Numbered from the stretch's first letter, positions 11,910 to 25,364 are shown. The stretch is 64,000 nt of DNA from Scatophagus argus (GCF_020382885.2 NC_058511.1:3441501-3505500); one strand, 5' to 3'. Numbers and translations are program-made. Notes: generated from the letters alone by a model not told the origin.

Positions 11910-12168
11910 TACACTATATAGACAAAAGTACTGGGACATCTGACCATCACACCAACAGCTAACACGTAACAGCTTCCACTCTTCTGTGAAGGCTTTCCAC
12001 AACATGTTGGAGTGTTTCTGTGGGAATTTGTGCCCATTCATGCAGTAGAGCATTTGTGAGGTCACACACTGATGTTGGACCAAAAGGCCTGGCTCACAAT
12101 CTCCGTTCCAGTTCATCCCAAAGGTGTTGGATGGGGTTGAGGTCAGGGCTCTGTGTGGGCCAGTCAAG
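11910..12168 (-). mobile_element. Tc1-like element fragment (3' half, minus orientation)
   Basis: The left end is the inverted-repeat sequence TACACTATATAGACAAAAGT. Read on the minus strand it encodes the transposase C-terminal part: NPIQHLWDELERR-like sequence (Gln in place of the catalytic Glu), then EWAQIPTE-type sequence. The element stops before the HDCAPVHK region. A short scrap with TTTGGTGTGG just beyond may be more of it. Confidence 0.85.
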
Positions 12169-12292
12169 TGATTGATGCGTTTTGGTGTGGAAGTCGTGAT
12201 CGTGTATAACTCAGGGTGAATTATGCTGACTTAAAAACTTTTTAATGAGGATAAAATGGCTGAGAGGGCATCCAGAGGACATACAGTAAATG

Positions 12293-12479
12293 TTACCTTG
12301 TCCTTGCTGGTGAACAGCATGTGTTTCTGCAGTACATTTACTGGCCACTGGACAGGGCTGTGGTGTAACTGTGAGTTTCTTCCTCAGCCCAGAATTTCCC
12401 CTCATCAGCTTGGCATTGACTGACAGACCAGTCACTCTTCAACTGCTGCTGAAGGGCCTCCATCTGCAGCCTGATGGCC
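12293..12479 (-). pseudogene. Possible decayed coiled-coil exon (TCP10/CENPJ-like?)
   Basis: On the minus strand, a pyrimidine-rich AC/GT tract ending in an AG acceptor is followed by AIRLQMEALQQQLKSDW, a heptad-like coiled-coil start. A second frame then carries LMRGNSGLRKKL, which resembles the LR.N..LR.KL part of mammalian TCP10 coiled coils, and a donor-like gtaaca follows at about 12292. The two parts lie in different frames, and frame one reaches a stop. TCP10 neighbours TTLL2 in mammals, which makes it a natural candidate. The similarity is short and from memory. Confidence 0.25.
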
Positions 12480-12480
12480 T

Positions 12481-12507
<27 letters not shown>
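12481..12507. repeat. (AC)n microsatellite
   Basis: About 13 AC units abut the coiled-coil-like segment. Confidence 0.95.
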
Positions 12508-12511
<4 letters not shown>

Positions 12512-12772
12512 GAGAACACAAACATTAAACGTAACCCTGTTCAGGAACACGTAGCTCTGACTGTGACTCACCGTGCTGACTTAAAGAAGTGGGAGTTGGT
12601 TTGTTAATGTTTGAACAGATTTACGCTCTAATGTGTTTAACCACTTGGCATCAGCCCAAATACCTTTGCGATCATTTGAGTCAAAAACCGAATTGTTGTG
12701 TTTTATCCCATAAACTCCAGGTTTCCTTAAATACTTATAATCAACCGTTTTCATTTCTTTAGTTTTTAGTTT

Positions 12773-12858
12773 GGGGGGGGGGCTGGAGCCTCTCCCAGCT
12801 AACCACAGGTGAGAGGTGGGGTACACCCTGGACTGGTCGCCTGTCAATGGCAGGGCAT
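12773..12858. repeat. 3' scrap of a LINE/SINE-type repeat
   Basis: The phrase GGGGTACACCCTGGACTGG, followed by TCGCCTGTCAATGGCAGGGC, matches the well-known tail of a fish non-LTR element. It is preceded by a G-run and CCTCTCCCAGCTAAC. Only this tail is present. Recognition is from memory. Confidence 0.55.
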
Positions 12859-15037
12859 GTCAAATAACTGATATTGGAGAAAATAATACATACTGTATGT
12901 AAGTAAAACTAATGGCATCAAAGCTTTGCTCTTTATCAAACTCATGTGACTTTCATTTGATTACTGAGCTGAAAACTGATTTGTTGTAGGACAATTCATT
13001 CTGAACGTACAGCAGCTGAGACATCCTCAAAATGTCACGGTGATAATTCATTGAGTTACAGCGCCATGACACATTTACTGCTGTCATAACTAATGAGACT
13101 GAAAATGTTCTTTTAACCGCTTAACTGCAGGAGTTTATGTAACTGTACGCTGATTTTGGAGGATGTACTTTGTGGTGCTGTTGGATTTTAAGTGTTTTTG
13201 TTATTTGGCCAACCTTCACTGACAAAAATGGACTGGACAGAATAACAGACACTCCTGTCTGTATAAAACAATACACTTCAACGGCCTTCAGTATGATCAA
13301 CACGCCTCTCGAACAGCTTCATGAAGAGTTAGAGAGTGTGTGTTGTTGGTCTCTTTTTCAGGAAACACAAATATGGACATGCTATCTGACAGGAAAAAAA
13401 GCTGACTCCGTCTTCTCTCAGGACTCCACGAAACCTGCAGCTCTGTGATAACGAATCAAAGAAAATTACACACTGTAAAACAGAAGTACAAAAAGCTGTA
13501 AATTATGTCTAACAAAGGGGGACTGTTTGCATCCTTAGCAAGCACCTTGCAACCCTCCTCACCAAGTCGAAAACACTGTTTGGACAGCAGTGCGCTGGTA
13601 TGCCTCTGTAGCTGTCAGATAAGAGCTGCTTTCACTGCACCTCCTGACAATTAAGTTTCAAAGCAGTAATGATAATCGCTTCCAGTAGGACGAGCAGATG
13701 AGTGACATCTGCATTAAACCAGGCAGCAACTTGTCCAGGCCTGCTTCAAGGGGGAAAACAAAAGGTATGTAATACGAAAATACCTGCGGCACACACGACT
13801 TTGAATCATCTGAAATCTGACGAAGGTAAATCTGAATTTACCGACACTTCGGTTTCAGTTTTGCTTGAATGAACAGACCAAAACATTAGTCAGATAATTG
13901 GATATTATTTCTAAGAAAGACTCCAACTGCTATCACAAAGGGAAGGTGATTGTGCAATGAAGGACTCTCAGTCTTTGTACTGAGAGCCTGAGCTGCTACC
14001 TGAAAGCATTGTTGAATTCCTGCCATCAAAGAGCTTATCTACTACGCGCAAATGACAATGCAGTGCTGGTGGTGCCAGTTCTGCAACATACATGCTGTAG
14101 GAGTGGGAGGGAGTCATGACTTAAGGGAATACAGGAAGGAGCTTTTCTGAAATACGGGACAGTTTTTTAATTATTACAAATGAAAGGCTCTGACACAGAG
14201 CCGCGTTTTACAATCAGTTCGCCTCCATCGCGTTTATGAGGGACATTCAGGTGTGTGTACACAGGCTGTGTCGCAAAACGCCAATGATGTCATGATAAAC
14301 ACTGAAGCGGCTGATTAAGCAACACCGAGCAGCTACAAAACCAAGATTTTTGTGGCTTAAAGGATAAGCAGGTGTTGTTTTATCTTTTAGTACTATCAAC
14401 AAATCCCCTTGATATAAGTTACAGCTCTGTGGAAAGATACCATCAAAGTTACTGCGTGATGCACCATGAATTTCTCAGCAATCCATAGCAGTTTGGAAAT
14501 ATTTCAGTGTGAGCCTGCCGGGTGCATCGTCTGACAGACCGACATCGGCATGCATAGAGCTCTAGTGTGGCTAAAAATGATTAAAACTTACAATATTAAA
14601 ACATATCATTTTGCTCGCATGCATTCTGTGGAGGAAAGAGACTATGATATATCAGAAGGGAAATGCTCACAAAATATGCTTTACTGATAAAATGACATTA
14701 ACCCACATCCTGTCAAACGCAGTGGTGCATAGATGTGGCAGGCTGCTGATCAGTTGATACAGAGGTGGGTGTCATGTTTGCATGCACAATACAATAAAAA
14801 AAAAACTGCCCACGACTTCCCTGTGATGGTTGGCACATTTTTATGCTCTCTGCACCCCAGACATGAAAAATATACAAAACAGACACAGAAAAGCAGAATT
14901 AAGAAAAGTGTCTTTGTGGATAGTTTGCTGTCATGGGCATTCATGGTGTTATGTGGTGTTTCTTAATGTGTTTGTGTGTGGCAGAGAGAAAGAGAGTATT
15001 GTGTACATATTAACAATAGAAACAAGCACTTTGTCAG
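12859..15037. other. Intergenic stretch, nothing recognised
   Basis: No ORF with family similarity, no clear splice-linked exons and no recognised repeat were found. Base composition is ordinary for the intergenic parts of this window. Confidence 0.45.
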
Positions 15038-15720
15038 TCAAATCAGCTCCCTGTATTTTGGAAAATTTCTGTTTATTTTGGCCCTGCTTGCGACATGACT
15101 ACGCATCCTCATTGACGTCGTCTCTGTAGCTCTGCCGCCTCCCACTTTGGCTCTTAAGGCCATCAGATGTCCATCTGCACTCTCAGGGGGTCCGATGTTC
15201 TCGTTCCTGGTTTTCTCTCTGTGTTGGGCTTCTTGTGGTTTCTCTGAATGAGGTTTTGACAGATAAATGTGGCGTTCCGGACTGGATTTTGCAACAGCCT
15301 TCATACTGTGACTCTGCCTTTTTCCAGCATGTGTAAGAGTTTAAAGAATTCAGTTTGTCTTAAAACAATCGTCAGACGCACATATGAACAGTGACGCCGG
15401 CTTTGCTTGCTGTAATCACACACTGGAACATCAGGATTGCTTCTACATCTGGTATCCAGCAGTTAAACTTTTCAAATAAACAATATTTCCATATTTGGAT
15501 TTCCTGGATTTTTCAGTCACAGTTCTCATTTTCAATTCGTCCTTTGAAGTTGAATTTAAAAACATGCACGTACATTTAGATAAATTCCTATTAGAAACTC
15601 CACACATTCCAGACCACAGATTTTTCCTCTGAGGAAAACTCCACAGGATTCCCAAACTGTCCAGAGAGCCCTGTGGTTCTTGAAAGCAGCGGATGTGATT
15701 GGTCACGATTGTCACAGCCT

Positions 15721-16877
15721 CTAACACAGGCCCCCTGGAGTGTATGATAATGCATTATTTCTTTGAGGAAAATGATCGTTGCTGAGGTCCTCCTCCAGAT
15801 CCAAGGCTCTGTGCAGTTTCTCGATCCTCGGGAACATCCATCCCTGGTCATCTTCACTGGCAGAATCGTCTTCTGACAGGCAGGGTGGAGCGGATGGGAG
15901 CTTGGGAAACTGGTGACACTGTGGGGGTGGGTTATCTTCATCCTCGCTGCTACCACCAGTACTACTGCTGCAGCTTCTTATAGAGGAATGTGTGGGAAAT
16001 GTGCTGTGTTTCAGAGGTGTTGACGCTTGTCTCATGTGGCGTGACGCAAAAAGACAAACAGCTCCTGCTGCTGTGGCTTGTTTTTGAGCTCCGACCCAGT
16101 CTGAGGTCCTGATGCTTCCCGGCCATGACTTACTGCACTGGCAGGGAGGAAAATGTGTTTTTGTTTCATCACAGCTCGTGGATAAAGTTTCCACATTCAA
16201 GCTTGAGACTCTCTCAGCATAGTCATTCGTTGTTGTAAAGTTAACAATAACTTCCTGATTTTACCAGGCCTGAGGGGATCTCTGTCATCCCTCAAATGTG
16301 GGGCAAATGTTGAAATGTTGGAGTCACACACAGAGCTGGGATGTTTGGGCCTCCAGGCATGTGTGTTGTGCTGCTGCAGGGATTGTTCCCACTGATCATC
16401 CAAGGTGCCACCAGATGAGCTCACAAGCATTTTCCCCTGATGTGAATTCAAACTGACCTTTCACCTTGTCTCCAAAAAATTTTCCATTGGTTCCACCCTT
16501 GTTTTGTAAAGTGATGCCTTTTACTTGAAAATGTGGAGTTTCAGGATAGATCTGTGTTGCAATAAGTTTGTTCTTGGCTGTAGATCAGGGAAAAGACCTC
16601 AGTCTGAGCCCTGACCGCTGTTCAGGGGTTTCTGTGGCTGTACAGGGATGTCTGAGGATCAGATGAACCACAGCAGAAGTCTTGTGAAGTCCAAAACTCT
16701 CGGCTGCGCTCAGGCTGAAAGGTCAGAGACTGGAAGGTTTCCAGCTGCGTCCTTAAAGACCATAGATGGGGCAGAGGAGCGTTTCTAGAGGCCGAAGGTT
16801 AACTTCCTACTGGGCCTTTGCTGGCTGAAGGAAGCTCTGGGGCTCTGGACCACCTGAAGTAGCATCTCTGTCATCAT
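15721..16877 (-). pseudogene. Broken, unrecognised minus-strand coding region
   Basis: Successive protein-like open segments lie in different frames on the minus strand. They are: 16877-16785 (starts MMTEMLLQVVQ, contains SRKLTFG, then stop); from about 16577 (acceptor-like ctacag, then AKNKLIATQIYPETPHF, later GKFFGDK); 16451-16197 (SSGGTLDDQWEQSLQQH, later DPLRPGKIRK); and about 16255-15721 (VIVNFTTTNDYAERVSSLN, later SSEDEDN, SEDDSASEDDQ and FPRIEKLHRALDLEED, then stop). The last segment runs about 178 codons and has a disordered, acidic, coding-like composition. Shifts between segments without usable introns suggest decay. No family was recognised. The position between ttll2 and gpr31-like genes makes a TCP10-type relic possible. 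Confidence 0.4.
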
Positions 16878-17057
16878 TCCACTAAGCTTCGAATAAAGGT
16901 TGAAGAAGAATTATTTGAGAGTAACATGTATGGGCATATGCTAATGTGGACAAAGGGGTTACCTTTTATTTTGCAAAAATAATTACACATAAAATTTATG
17001 TAAAAATATGCCACAGTAAATTGCTCTATACGCACTATCCTGCTATGAAAATATTTG

Positions 17058-17272
17058 CGCACTGGGGCACAGTCATGCTGGAATAGAAAAGGGCCTTCAA
17101 CAAACTGTTGCCACAAAGTTGGAAGCATAGCATTGTCCAAAATGTCTTGGTATGCTGAAGCATTAAGATTTCCCTTCACTGAAAATCAGGAGCCGAGTCC
17201 AAACCCTGAGGAACAGGCCCACACCACACCTGAATTCGATAATAACTTTAATACTTGAGTCAGTATAGTGTA
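17058..17272 (-). mobile_element. Tc1-like element fragment (5' end and central part)
   Basis: In minus orientation the terminal sequence at 17264-17272 (reads TACACTATA) is followed by GAATTCAGGTGTGGTGTGGG, then the transposase segment GNLNASAYQDILDNAMLP and HDCAPV. The rest of the gene and the 3' end are absent. The internal junction matches those at 4165 and 25693. Confidence 0.8.
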
Positions 17273-19624
17273 CCTACAGCTGTTATGGCTCAGAGATTTC
17301 AGCAGCTCGTCTGCACCCGCTCTGAGGGTCTCTTTCTCCCTCAAAAAAGAAGAACAATTCAATTACATCTGGAAAATAAAGCAAACGCCAAATATTGTCA
17401 AAGCAAATTAGTCAGCACACCATGTCCTCATATCTTCTATCTATCTTCATATCATTTAGTAATCTCAGTTGAACACCCAAAAAACCTCCAGAGTTTTGAG
17501 TCTTTAGGGTCAGCAGGCAGGATATTCCATACTCCAGGGTCCTGGTCTCCATCCCTGTGCACAGTCTGGTCGGTCCCTGTGATGGTAGGTGAATGTCTCT
17601 GCTCTGCTGTGTCCTTCTTGGATCTAAATGCATGTGAGTAGGAGACACATGATTGAATCTGCAATACGAGGTGAAGGAAAGCGTCACTGTGTGCGAGCTG
17701 CCGGACGAAAGCATTTGACTGGATGAGTGCCAAACATCTCAGCCTCCTGTGAGATAGTACGCGTCAAAGTGAGAAAGCCGTAGACAGCTGTGATTTATAG
17801 CAGCAGTACGACTTTACAGTAGGTGTTACCGGAGTCACAGGTTAGCTTGACGATCTGAGTACAGCAAGCTGATTGTTAATCTGTCTGACAGGCTGCAAAG
17901 CTTCACTTGTCAGAGTCCTGCTGGATTCAAACACTCGCAATAAGCAAGCCATGATCACATGTTCCATCAGGTTAATAATCGCTTTTCTTTTAATAACCCA
18001 GTTGGTAATCATTGCAAATCCTGTGTTTCAGGTCGATATCAAACATGTATTCTGTTCTGATGAAAACTGATCTTACTCATAAAACTCCTCTCGGTAGCTT
18101 AAGTCAGTGGCAATCGAGGGCCAGACTGCTGGCTTTAATTACACCAAGACTCCTCCTTGATCCCCTGCAGAACTGACTGAGTAACTCCATATGCAATTAA
18201 ACCACTGACTGAGAAGGGAGAACAGGGCGGCGAAGGAGGTTCAAAGATCAGATTAGTGAGGAGGGGTGAAAAACAGAGAAAAGGAACTCGTCTGATGAGA
18301 TCAAGTCTAAGAAGAGACAGATTAAATAAAGCATTCTAGTCGCTCAGTATAAACCAGATCAGAGCCAACTTATGCACAAATCCTCCTTAAGTAATAAAAC
18401 AGCAAAATAAAAGCATGGATTTATTACACAAGTCACCATGTTACATGCTTCAAGATTTCATGTACCTGACCTGGTCTTGCATAAACGCACCTTTCTAATC
18501 CTGAGCCCAATCTGAAAAGAGGTCACTTCTCTTCATATGTGTAGAACGTGTCCCTGCAGAAAGTCTGATCTTCAGTAAAATCTTGTGGAGTTGTCTGGAC
18601 TTGCAGCAGTTCGAGGCATGCAGAGTCAGTGAGGCCTCTGGTTAACCCCCTCTGCTCCTCCTCCCTTAGGACGCAACATTCCAGGAAACCTCATTGACTT
18701 GTCCTTACATAGTAGAAAGCATTGACAGCAGCACCATGTCCATCTCCTCGTGCCTGTGTGTAAATCTATCACCGATTCCCCGGGCTCCACATCTGCGTAC
18801 TCTCATGAGAAATTGTCCCTAAATATCTCTCTTTTGCATTTTCAGCATCTGGTAAAGAGTCGTGAAACTGAGCCAGGGAGCTAGGAGCTGTGACACTCAC
18901 AAGCTGTCATTCATGAGAAACAGTGAGTCCTACAGTAGCTTCTGGGATTTACTGAAACACCCCTCCAGAACAGCAGAAGAGTCCATTCTCACACTTTGTG
19001 CCAAGAAGCAGCAGTTTGCTTTGCAAGAGGGCGAAATATTTCCTGAACATTTTTCTCACGTCGCTGGCTGTCAGTCAAAAATCATATCAGCTTGTGCTCT
19101 CAGTATCTGACTGTTTCGTCTTGTGAGGGTTTAACATGACATTCAGAAAAAAGTATCTGAAGCTTCCTTAGTTTCCTCTTAGCAATTTGAACTTTCACCA
19201 TTTGTATTTTACATGTTACAGGCTGTTTTTTTCCTTTGTAGCTCCATTGGTCCCACAATAGAAAAGCAGCTGGTGACTCACCTCCTCAGGCTAAAGGGCG
19301 GAGCTAAGAGTACAAAACTGAGCTGCAAAGCAAACTCAAAGAGGTGGCAACCATTCGCTCTGCATATTGCGAGAACTGCTTTCAGACCTGGTACTCTGCA
19401 CTCTCACAGAACAGGGCATGAAAGCTGAATGACTTTGGAACCAGAAGCACACACTAGGACTGAAAAAGGAATCTGAAACCTAACAAAGGATTAAAGCCGA
19501 AGACACACACACAGAAGAAACTTGTTGGGCAGGATTTTGTTTTTGTTTGTTTGTAGGGTGAGAGGTGTGTGTGTGAAGCGATTTCTCTGTCAGTTAAGAA
19601 GAAAACACCTATCTGACTGTCCAA
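17273..19624. other. Intergenic stretch and 5' flank of the first GPCR gene
   Basis: No coding segment is supported until the ATG at 19625. The last few hundred bases presumably hold the receptor's promoter and leader, but no TATA box or convincing leader exon was found. Confidence 0.4.
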
Positions 19625-21561
19625 ATGGGAAACTCAAGTTACCAACTTATCGAGGACTGTGAAGCCTCAAACAAGGCACTGTACAAATTTTATGCAGCTG
19701 TCATGATTGTGATTTTCATCTTGGCTTTGCCTCTGAATGCATCAGTCCTTCACCTCTTCATATTCAAGCTGAAATTCTGGAAATCCAACACCAACAATAT
19801 CTTCCTGTTCAACCTGGTGCTGGCCGACATCCTGCTGCTCTTCTGTTTGCCCATAAAGGCACACAACTTCATCAACGGTGAGAGGAGGAGTGAGAACGAC
19901 ACAGTATGCAAAGCCATGCTCTTCATGTTGTTTTTAAACCGAGGAGCGAGCATCGCCTTCCTGACAGTGACATCCATCGATCGATATTTTAACGTGGTGC
20001 ATCCTGGTCGAAAGAATCTCCTGAGAGCTCTGAAGAAATCTCCTCAGATCTCTATCCTCATCTGGCTGCTTCTTCTGCCTCTCACCATCCCCACCATGCT
20101 CAAGAACTTCGACTGCTGCAACAGCCACAAGAACAGTAAAGATGACACCTTGATTAAGGTAATGTCTATGCTGAATGTGAATTTTCTGTTTTGTTTTGGT
20201 TTTTTTTTTTGCTTTTTGGTACCGTTTCTGGCAGTCCAAAAAAATCTGGCAAAGCAATTAAGCAACAAATGATTCATTTGGGAAAGTTTGGCATGACAGT
20301 GTTGTCAGTTGAGATCACATGACAACACAGTGCTGAGTGAGCACGTTTGTATCATAATCATTTATGCAATAGTTAAGTTCAGTTAGTCAGCCTGAAGTAA
20401 CACACAGAGCAACGGGTGAGAAAATAATGAAATGGTGTGATGGTGGGGATGAGATACATGAAAACTGTGGGTTCATGGCTTCATCCCAGAGAGAACAGAG
20501 TTCACTCATCCAAGAGCTCCACTTAGATAGCGTCTGTTTCCTGAGCTATTTTTGCACTGACACAGCACACAGCACTGTTAAAGTTGAGAAGTGTTAACCC
20601 TGGAGTGTGTCACACTGCACCACACACGACAGGGAGGCAACATGAGCCTTCGCAAAGCAAAAATATTAATACTGTCCAGCAAAGGATGCTGTTTATGTAA
20701 GATTATATGAGAAAGTATTGGATAAGATAAGAAGCGTGTCTATTATTTGTTATGTTGGAACACATTCGGGTGCATTGTTGTGTTTATACCACGACCACCT
20801 GCTAAACAGAAGTTTGTTTGTGCTTTCACCCATGGTTTGCAGTCAGTGAAATCCATGGCTGGATTAGCATCACTGGTGAGTTAACTGATGAAGTGAATGA
20901 ACACTCTCGACTACTTTTACATACTGTACACCTGACCAGTGGTGAAAAGTAAAGTACATTTACCTACATCCAAGTACTTCTTCCACCACCGCCATGTGCA
21001 GTGACGAAGAAGAGTGCTTAAACCGAAGACTGGTACTGTCCCCATGTACAGTTTGTTTGTGTGTATGACAATCAAGTCGATCCCTTTTTCTGTTTGAAGG
21101 ACGTGGTGGACAGTTTGCGAGAAGCGGTCTTCTTCACCCAGATTATCATCCCCTTCGTCATCCTGGTCTACTGCACAGTGCGCATCGTAAACCGGCTCAG
21201 AAAGAAGACAATTGGGGATACGACCAAGCTGAGGAGAGCTGTCTTCCTGGTGACCACCGTCATGGTGGTGTTCTCCTTCTGCTTCCTCCCCTGCACCTTG
21301 GCCAGGGTGGTCCTGCTGATCACTCGGGTCCAAGATGCCAGCGAACAAATCCAGGATAAAGCTGCCGTGGCCTTTGACGGCCTCATGGTCCTCTCGTACA
21401 TGGACTGTCTCCTGGATCCGCTGGTCTACTGCTTCTGTAGCACAAAGTTTAAAGCTCTTTATCTCTCCAATTATTTCCCGTTCTTGGTGAAAAACACTCA
21501 GCTGCCGGTGGAAAGCTCAACAGGAAACTCATCGCATCCTGGGCGCAATCATGTCATTTGA
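19625..21561 (+). CDS. GPR31-like class A GPCR, copy 1
   Basis: Two exons (19625-20158 and 21100-21561) join in phase to 331 residues, a normal length for this group. The N-terminus has one glycosylation sequon (Asn3). TM1 is around residues 24-46. The TM2 motif is LADILLLFCLP (Asp68). A conserved Cys is at 95. TM3 ends in DRYFNVVHP (Asp119). ECL2 has a Cys pair (DCCNSH). TM6 has CFLPC and TM7 has LDPLVYCF, the NPxxY equivalent. This pattern is that of HCAR, OXER1 and GPR31, which sense hydroxy-acids and eicosanoids through Gi. Adjacency to ttll2 favours GPR31, the 12-HETE receptor in mammals. Ligand is not shown. It is paired with the copy at 28051. An AATAAA follows at 21730. Confidence 0.82.
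20937..20990. mobile_element. Short inverted-repeat element remnant (hAT-MITE-like)
   Basis: The ends CAGTGGTGAAAAGTAAAGTAC and AAGTACTTCTTCCACCAC are imperfect inverted repeats and resemble the termini of a common teleost MITE. It lies in the intron of the first GPCR gene. Confidence 0.4.
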
Positions 21562-21729
21562 AATTCATGGAAAACAGAAGCTGGAAGGCTGCTGTACAGA
21601 CTCAAAGTGTGTCAAAAAAAAGTGTGTCTACCTACTTTAGGAAAGAGGACTCTGAAGGTAAAGAGCGCAATGAAGACAAGATGTACAATAATTATTTAAG
21701 TTTCTATTTTTTACTGATTGCTTAATGAA

Positions 21730-21735
21730 AATAAA
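21730..21735 (+). terminator. Poly(A) signal of GPCR copy 1
   Basis: AATAAA lies about 170 bases after the stop codon at 21559-21561. Confidence 0.5.
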
Positions 21736-24517
21736 AAGAGCTACATATGTACATAGAAGGGATTGTTTTGGCTTTTTCAACACGTTCTGCGGCCCTGTAG
21801 ATTTTCTGTAGTGCCTCAACAACATGGTGGATTTTATTTTGTCAAGGTTTTTCTTTTTCCAAGCTGAATGCCCCTCAGCTAAAGATTCCACATGTGCTGT
21901 TCTGCTTGTCTTGGACGACAAACTATGAAAAATTCCTTCCAAGTGTTCAAGAGGCCAGAAAGGAGCAGGAATCTTATCTGTCAAATCTCCCACAGTCAAA
22001 CCAGCGAAACCAGGGTTTCATGAAAGTCTTCAAAGCTTCTCAAATACATCTTCTCCCAAGCTCTACATGGTGAGAAATTGCAGACTAAGGGGAATAAAAA
22101 GGGGAAACAGTACTGTCCAGATTTGACAGAGATAATAGACCATGACCAGTCCCCTATTATATAAGACTTAATCCTAAAGGCCCAAACAGGAAGCTGATCA
22201 TTAGTGTTGTTTTATTACTTAATTGTATAACTGTTATTATATACATATTTTCTCTGCAGTGTAATTTCTTTTGTGCTGTACTAAACTTACAGTAAACTGT
22301 CCCTCATTCTGTCAGGGGCCTCTGGAGATTTGGAGATCTCACTATGGCAACCATTAATCCAGTGCACAGAATGACAAGCCTTCCCACGAATGCCCGTTAC
22401 AGAATAAATCATGAGTCACGCCTGTAGCCAGCCTGGACAAACTTTATCCAGAAGTATTCACTGTGTGAATCACCTGGTGTTCACTGTGTCGCTGCAAACA
22501 CACAGCTTACTCATTTAATAATCAACCAGCTGGGGTCTGGTTTCAATTTCATATGAGCCGTACTCACCTGTGGACTAAAGATTCATCACGGCGTGTCACA
22601 GAATATGTCACTGTTTTGCATTTGTCACAGTTTTGTCTGCAATGGTGAAACACTGCAACATCACAATGACATAATGTGATCCTATAACTCTGACCATAAC
22701 ATATTGTAACATTTTTTTTGTTAGAAGTGTAAATTAAAACAAATGCTGAAGGTGTCAGAGCCTCAGCTCATGATGAATAGGTTGTCTGCTGTCTGTAGGA
22801 AGGTATGTCATATCAGGGATTCACATTCAGAGACTGACTGACTGTTTTATAGCTCTATAGTTTTACAGGCAGCACTAAATACTCTGCCTTCTCTTTTATG
22901 TGTTTTTACTCCTGCTGCGATATGTGAATGTGTAAATATACACTGGTATCTCTAAATACATTTCTGCTGACTGATCCTTCTCGGCTCTGGAAAATTTATT
23001 TGACACTTTGGACTCGATTTCTGGCTCGGCAGCCAACAACATATACCTCAGCTGACACACAAACATTCCCACAACGTTTAGACGTGACTCAGTCATCTGA
23101 GCAATCCTGAAACTTGTGTCCTGGGATAAAGAGCGGGTGCGGTTTTAATTACTGGCTCTGTTGAGCAGCTTCATTCATAGAAGGAAGAAAAACAGAAACC
23201 TGCGCCCGACTGCAGTGAGGAGAAGCTCTGGACTGTACACTTGTGGCTAAAACAATAGCAAAGAGGTAAATGTTTGATTTGTTTCACTGCAAGCTGGAAC
23301 TAAACAGATCTCAAGGGGCAACAAGTAAGCTGAAGGTCAAGCTTTTGTACATTTCACTTCCTCAAAAATCTGCTACATAAGCGTAATTATTGGCGTAATA
23401 GTAAAAATGACCTGCTGCTCTGTGACCGTGGTCGGTTTCCGCTCGTACAAACTGATGAAATAAGATGACAAAGCAGAAGTGAGGAGGATCGTGATCAGGA
23501 CTGCTGGGCATACGAGTCCAAACTGCTGTTTTTCAAACATTTCACAACTGTGGTGCTCCTGTTTCAACTTGCTTGAAAGAAGTTGTGGTCAAATTCAGGT
23601 CAAATGGTCAAAGGTCAAATTCAGAAAGAGCATATATTTAAAAAATAAAAACAACGAGGTTGATGACGTAAAATCTGTTGTCTTTGCACAGAGCCAATCA
23701 GCCACAACATTAACACCACTGGCAGACAGGTGAATTCAATAACATTAATCATATGTTAACAATGACAGTATTGCAGCATACTGTGATATCAGCTCGCCAA
23801 CACGCAGGTCTAACCGCACGTCACAATTCACGTTCATAGCGAGTGTAAATTTTCTTATGAGAAGACAAATTTTACTGCAGTTTGTCAGTTTTTCAATGTG
23901 ACAGCTGGAAGTCGCCAAAGTCCGAACTTTACACGTATTTACTTTACACCTATATACAGTATAAAATCTGGGTCAGATCAGTGGTTTTTAACCAGCAAAG
24001 TTCACTTGCAGAACTCAAATTATGAACTGCAGGTTTTCCATATGACTCTCACAGTATTGATGTGGTGAGTTCTCTGAATCATCTCAAAGTTCCCCTGAAT
24101 ATAAAGAAATATGAAATGAGCTCATTTTGTGGTATAAATCATTCGGGGTTATACAGGCCAGATCAGATGACAAAAATGCAGTGAAACACGTGTTATCTAA
24201 TTCAGAATACTTTAGATTGTATTTTTTTCGATCATTTATTTCTATATACATTGTTTCCCTAAGGTGTTGTGATGAGCAAGAGAGGTAAAACATTCAACCA
24301 AACGAGGCTATACTGTACATCACACATTTTAAAAGTATGAAATAGTTGAAATGATTGTTACGATCAAATCATTCAACACTCAAAAAAGTACCTTCTTAGA
24401 ACACATACGGTGACAATTCACAGCGCGGACACACGGGCAGGAAACATCAGGCCTGGTAGTGAGAAGACCGAGGCAGATTAGATTGTGAAATAAGATGTTT
24501 CTTATTTCTGAGAGTTG

Positions 24518-24552
<35 letters not shown>

Positions 24553-25364
24553 AGGAAACGCACACTGAGTGTAAATCACACACTGATCCTTTCCTTGGCA
24601 CTTCTACAGATAGCAAATATAATCAATTTAAGCGACATGTCTTCCAGAGCACCTTACTCTAAGTGCACTCAAAGTAAACAGATGAGTGTGTGTGTGTGTG
24701 TACTGCAGTCATCATTACTGGTACTTGAGACACGTATAATCAAGATGTCCGTGCCGTAACAACACCTGTGAGCGAGTCTCACTTACTACCACGACCCGAT
24801 GCATGAAAATAAAAAGATGCTTGGTCCAGGAAGTCACAGAGGCAGAAATGAAATCATGGCTTGCTGCAGGAGTGCTGCTCGAAATGCAGAACAGATAAGT
24901 TCTCATCCGAAGAGAGACGATGAGCTCTGGATGCACGTTATGCATCTCTTTACTAAAGTGCAAGGTGCACGCAGCAGCTCAGTCTGACACGACAGCCGAG
25001 GTAGAGCGTAACTTTGTGAGCGTCGTGTAAAGCATTTCCCGTCCTGCATCCTGCATGCCTGGATTCAAAGGACCACATTGGAATGTAAACTAGACTCATT
25101 TTCTGACCTGGTATATCTTGCCCTGTCAGTGTTAGCCATGCTTGAGACTTTTGTGTAAGGGAACGCTGCTCAAGGCACACACATTTAACCAAAAAGCTGC
25201 CAGCCCAGTGCAGTTGGTGGCTGGTGCAGCTGCTCAGAAGAGGGCAGCCCTGCTCGCTATTAAAAATAATGACCTCGATCTGAGCGACATCACATTGTGG
25301 TGTGAAAGCAGAGGAAGCAGGCTTAGCTACATGGTATGAATTAGAAATGACAGCCATATACCCA
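21736..25364. other. Intergenic stretch between the GPCR gene and the trim67 exon copy
   Basis: No gene is supported. It contains GT microsatellites at 24520-24550 and about 24686-24700. No transposon was recognised. Confidence 0.5.
24520..24550. repeat. (GT)n microsatellite
   Basis: About 15 uninterrupted GT units. Confidence 0.95.
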
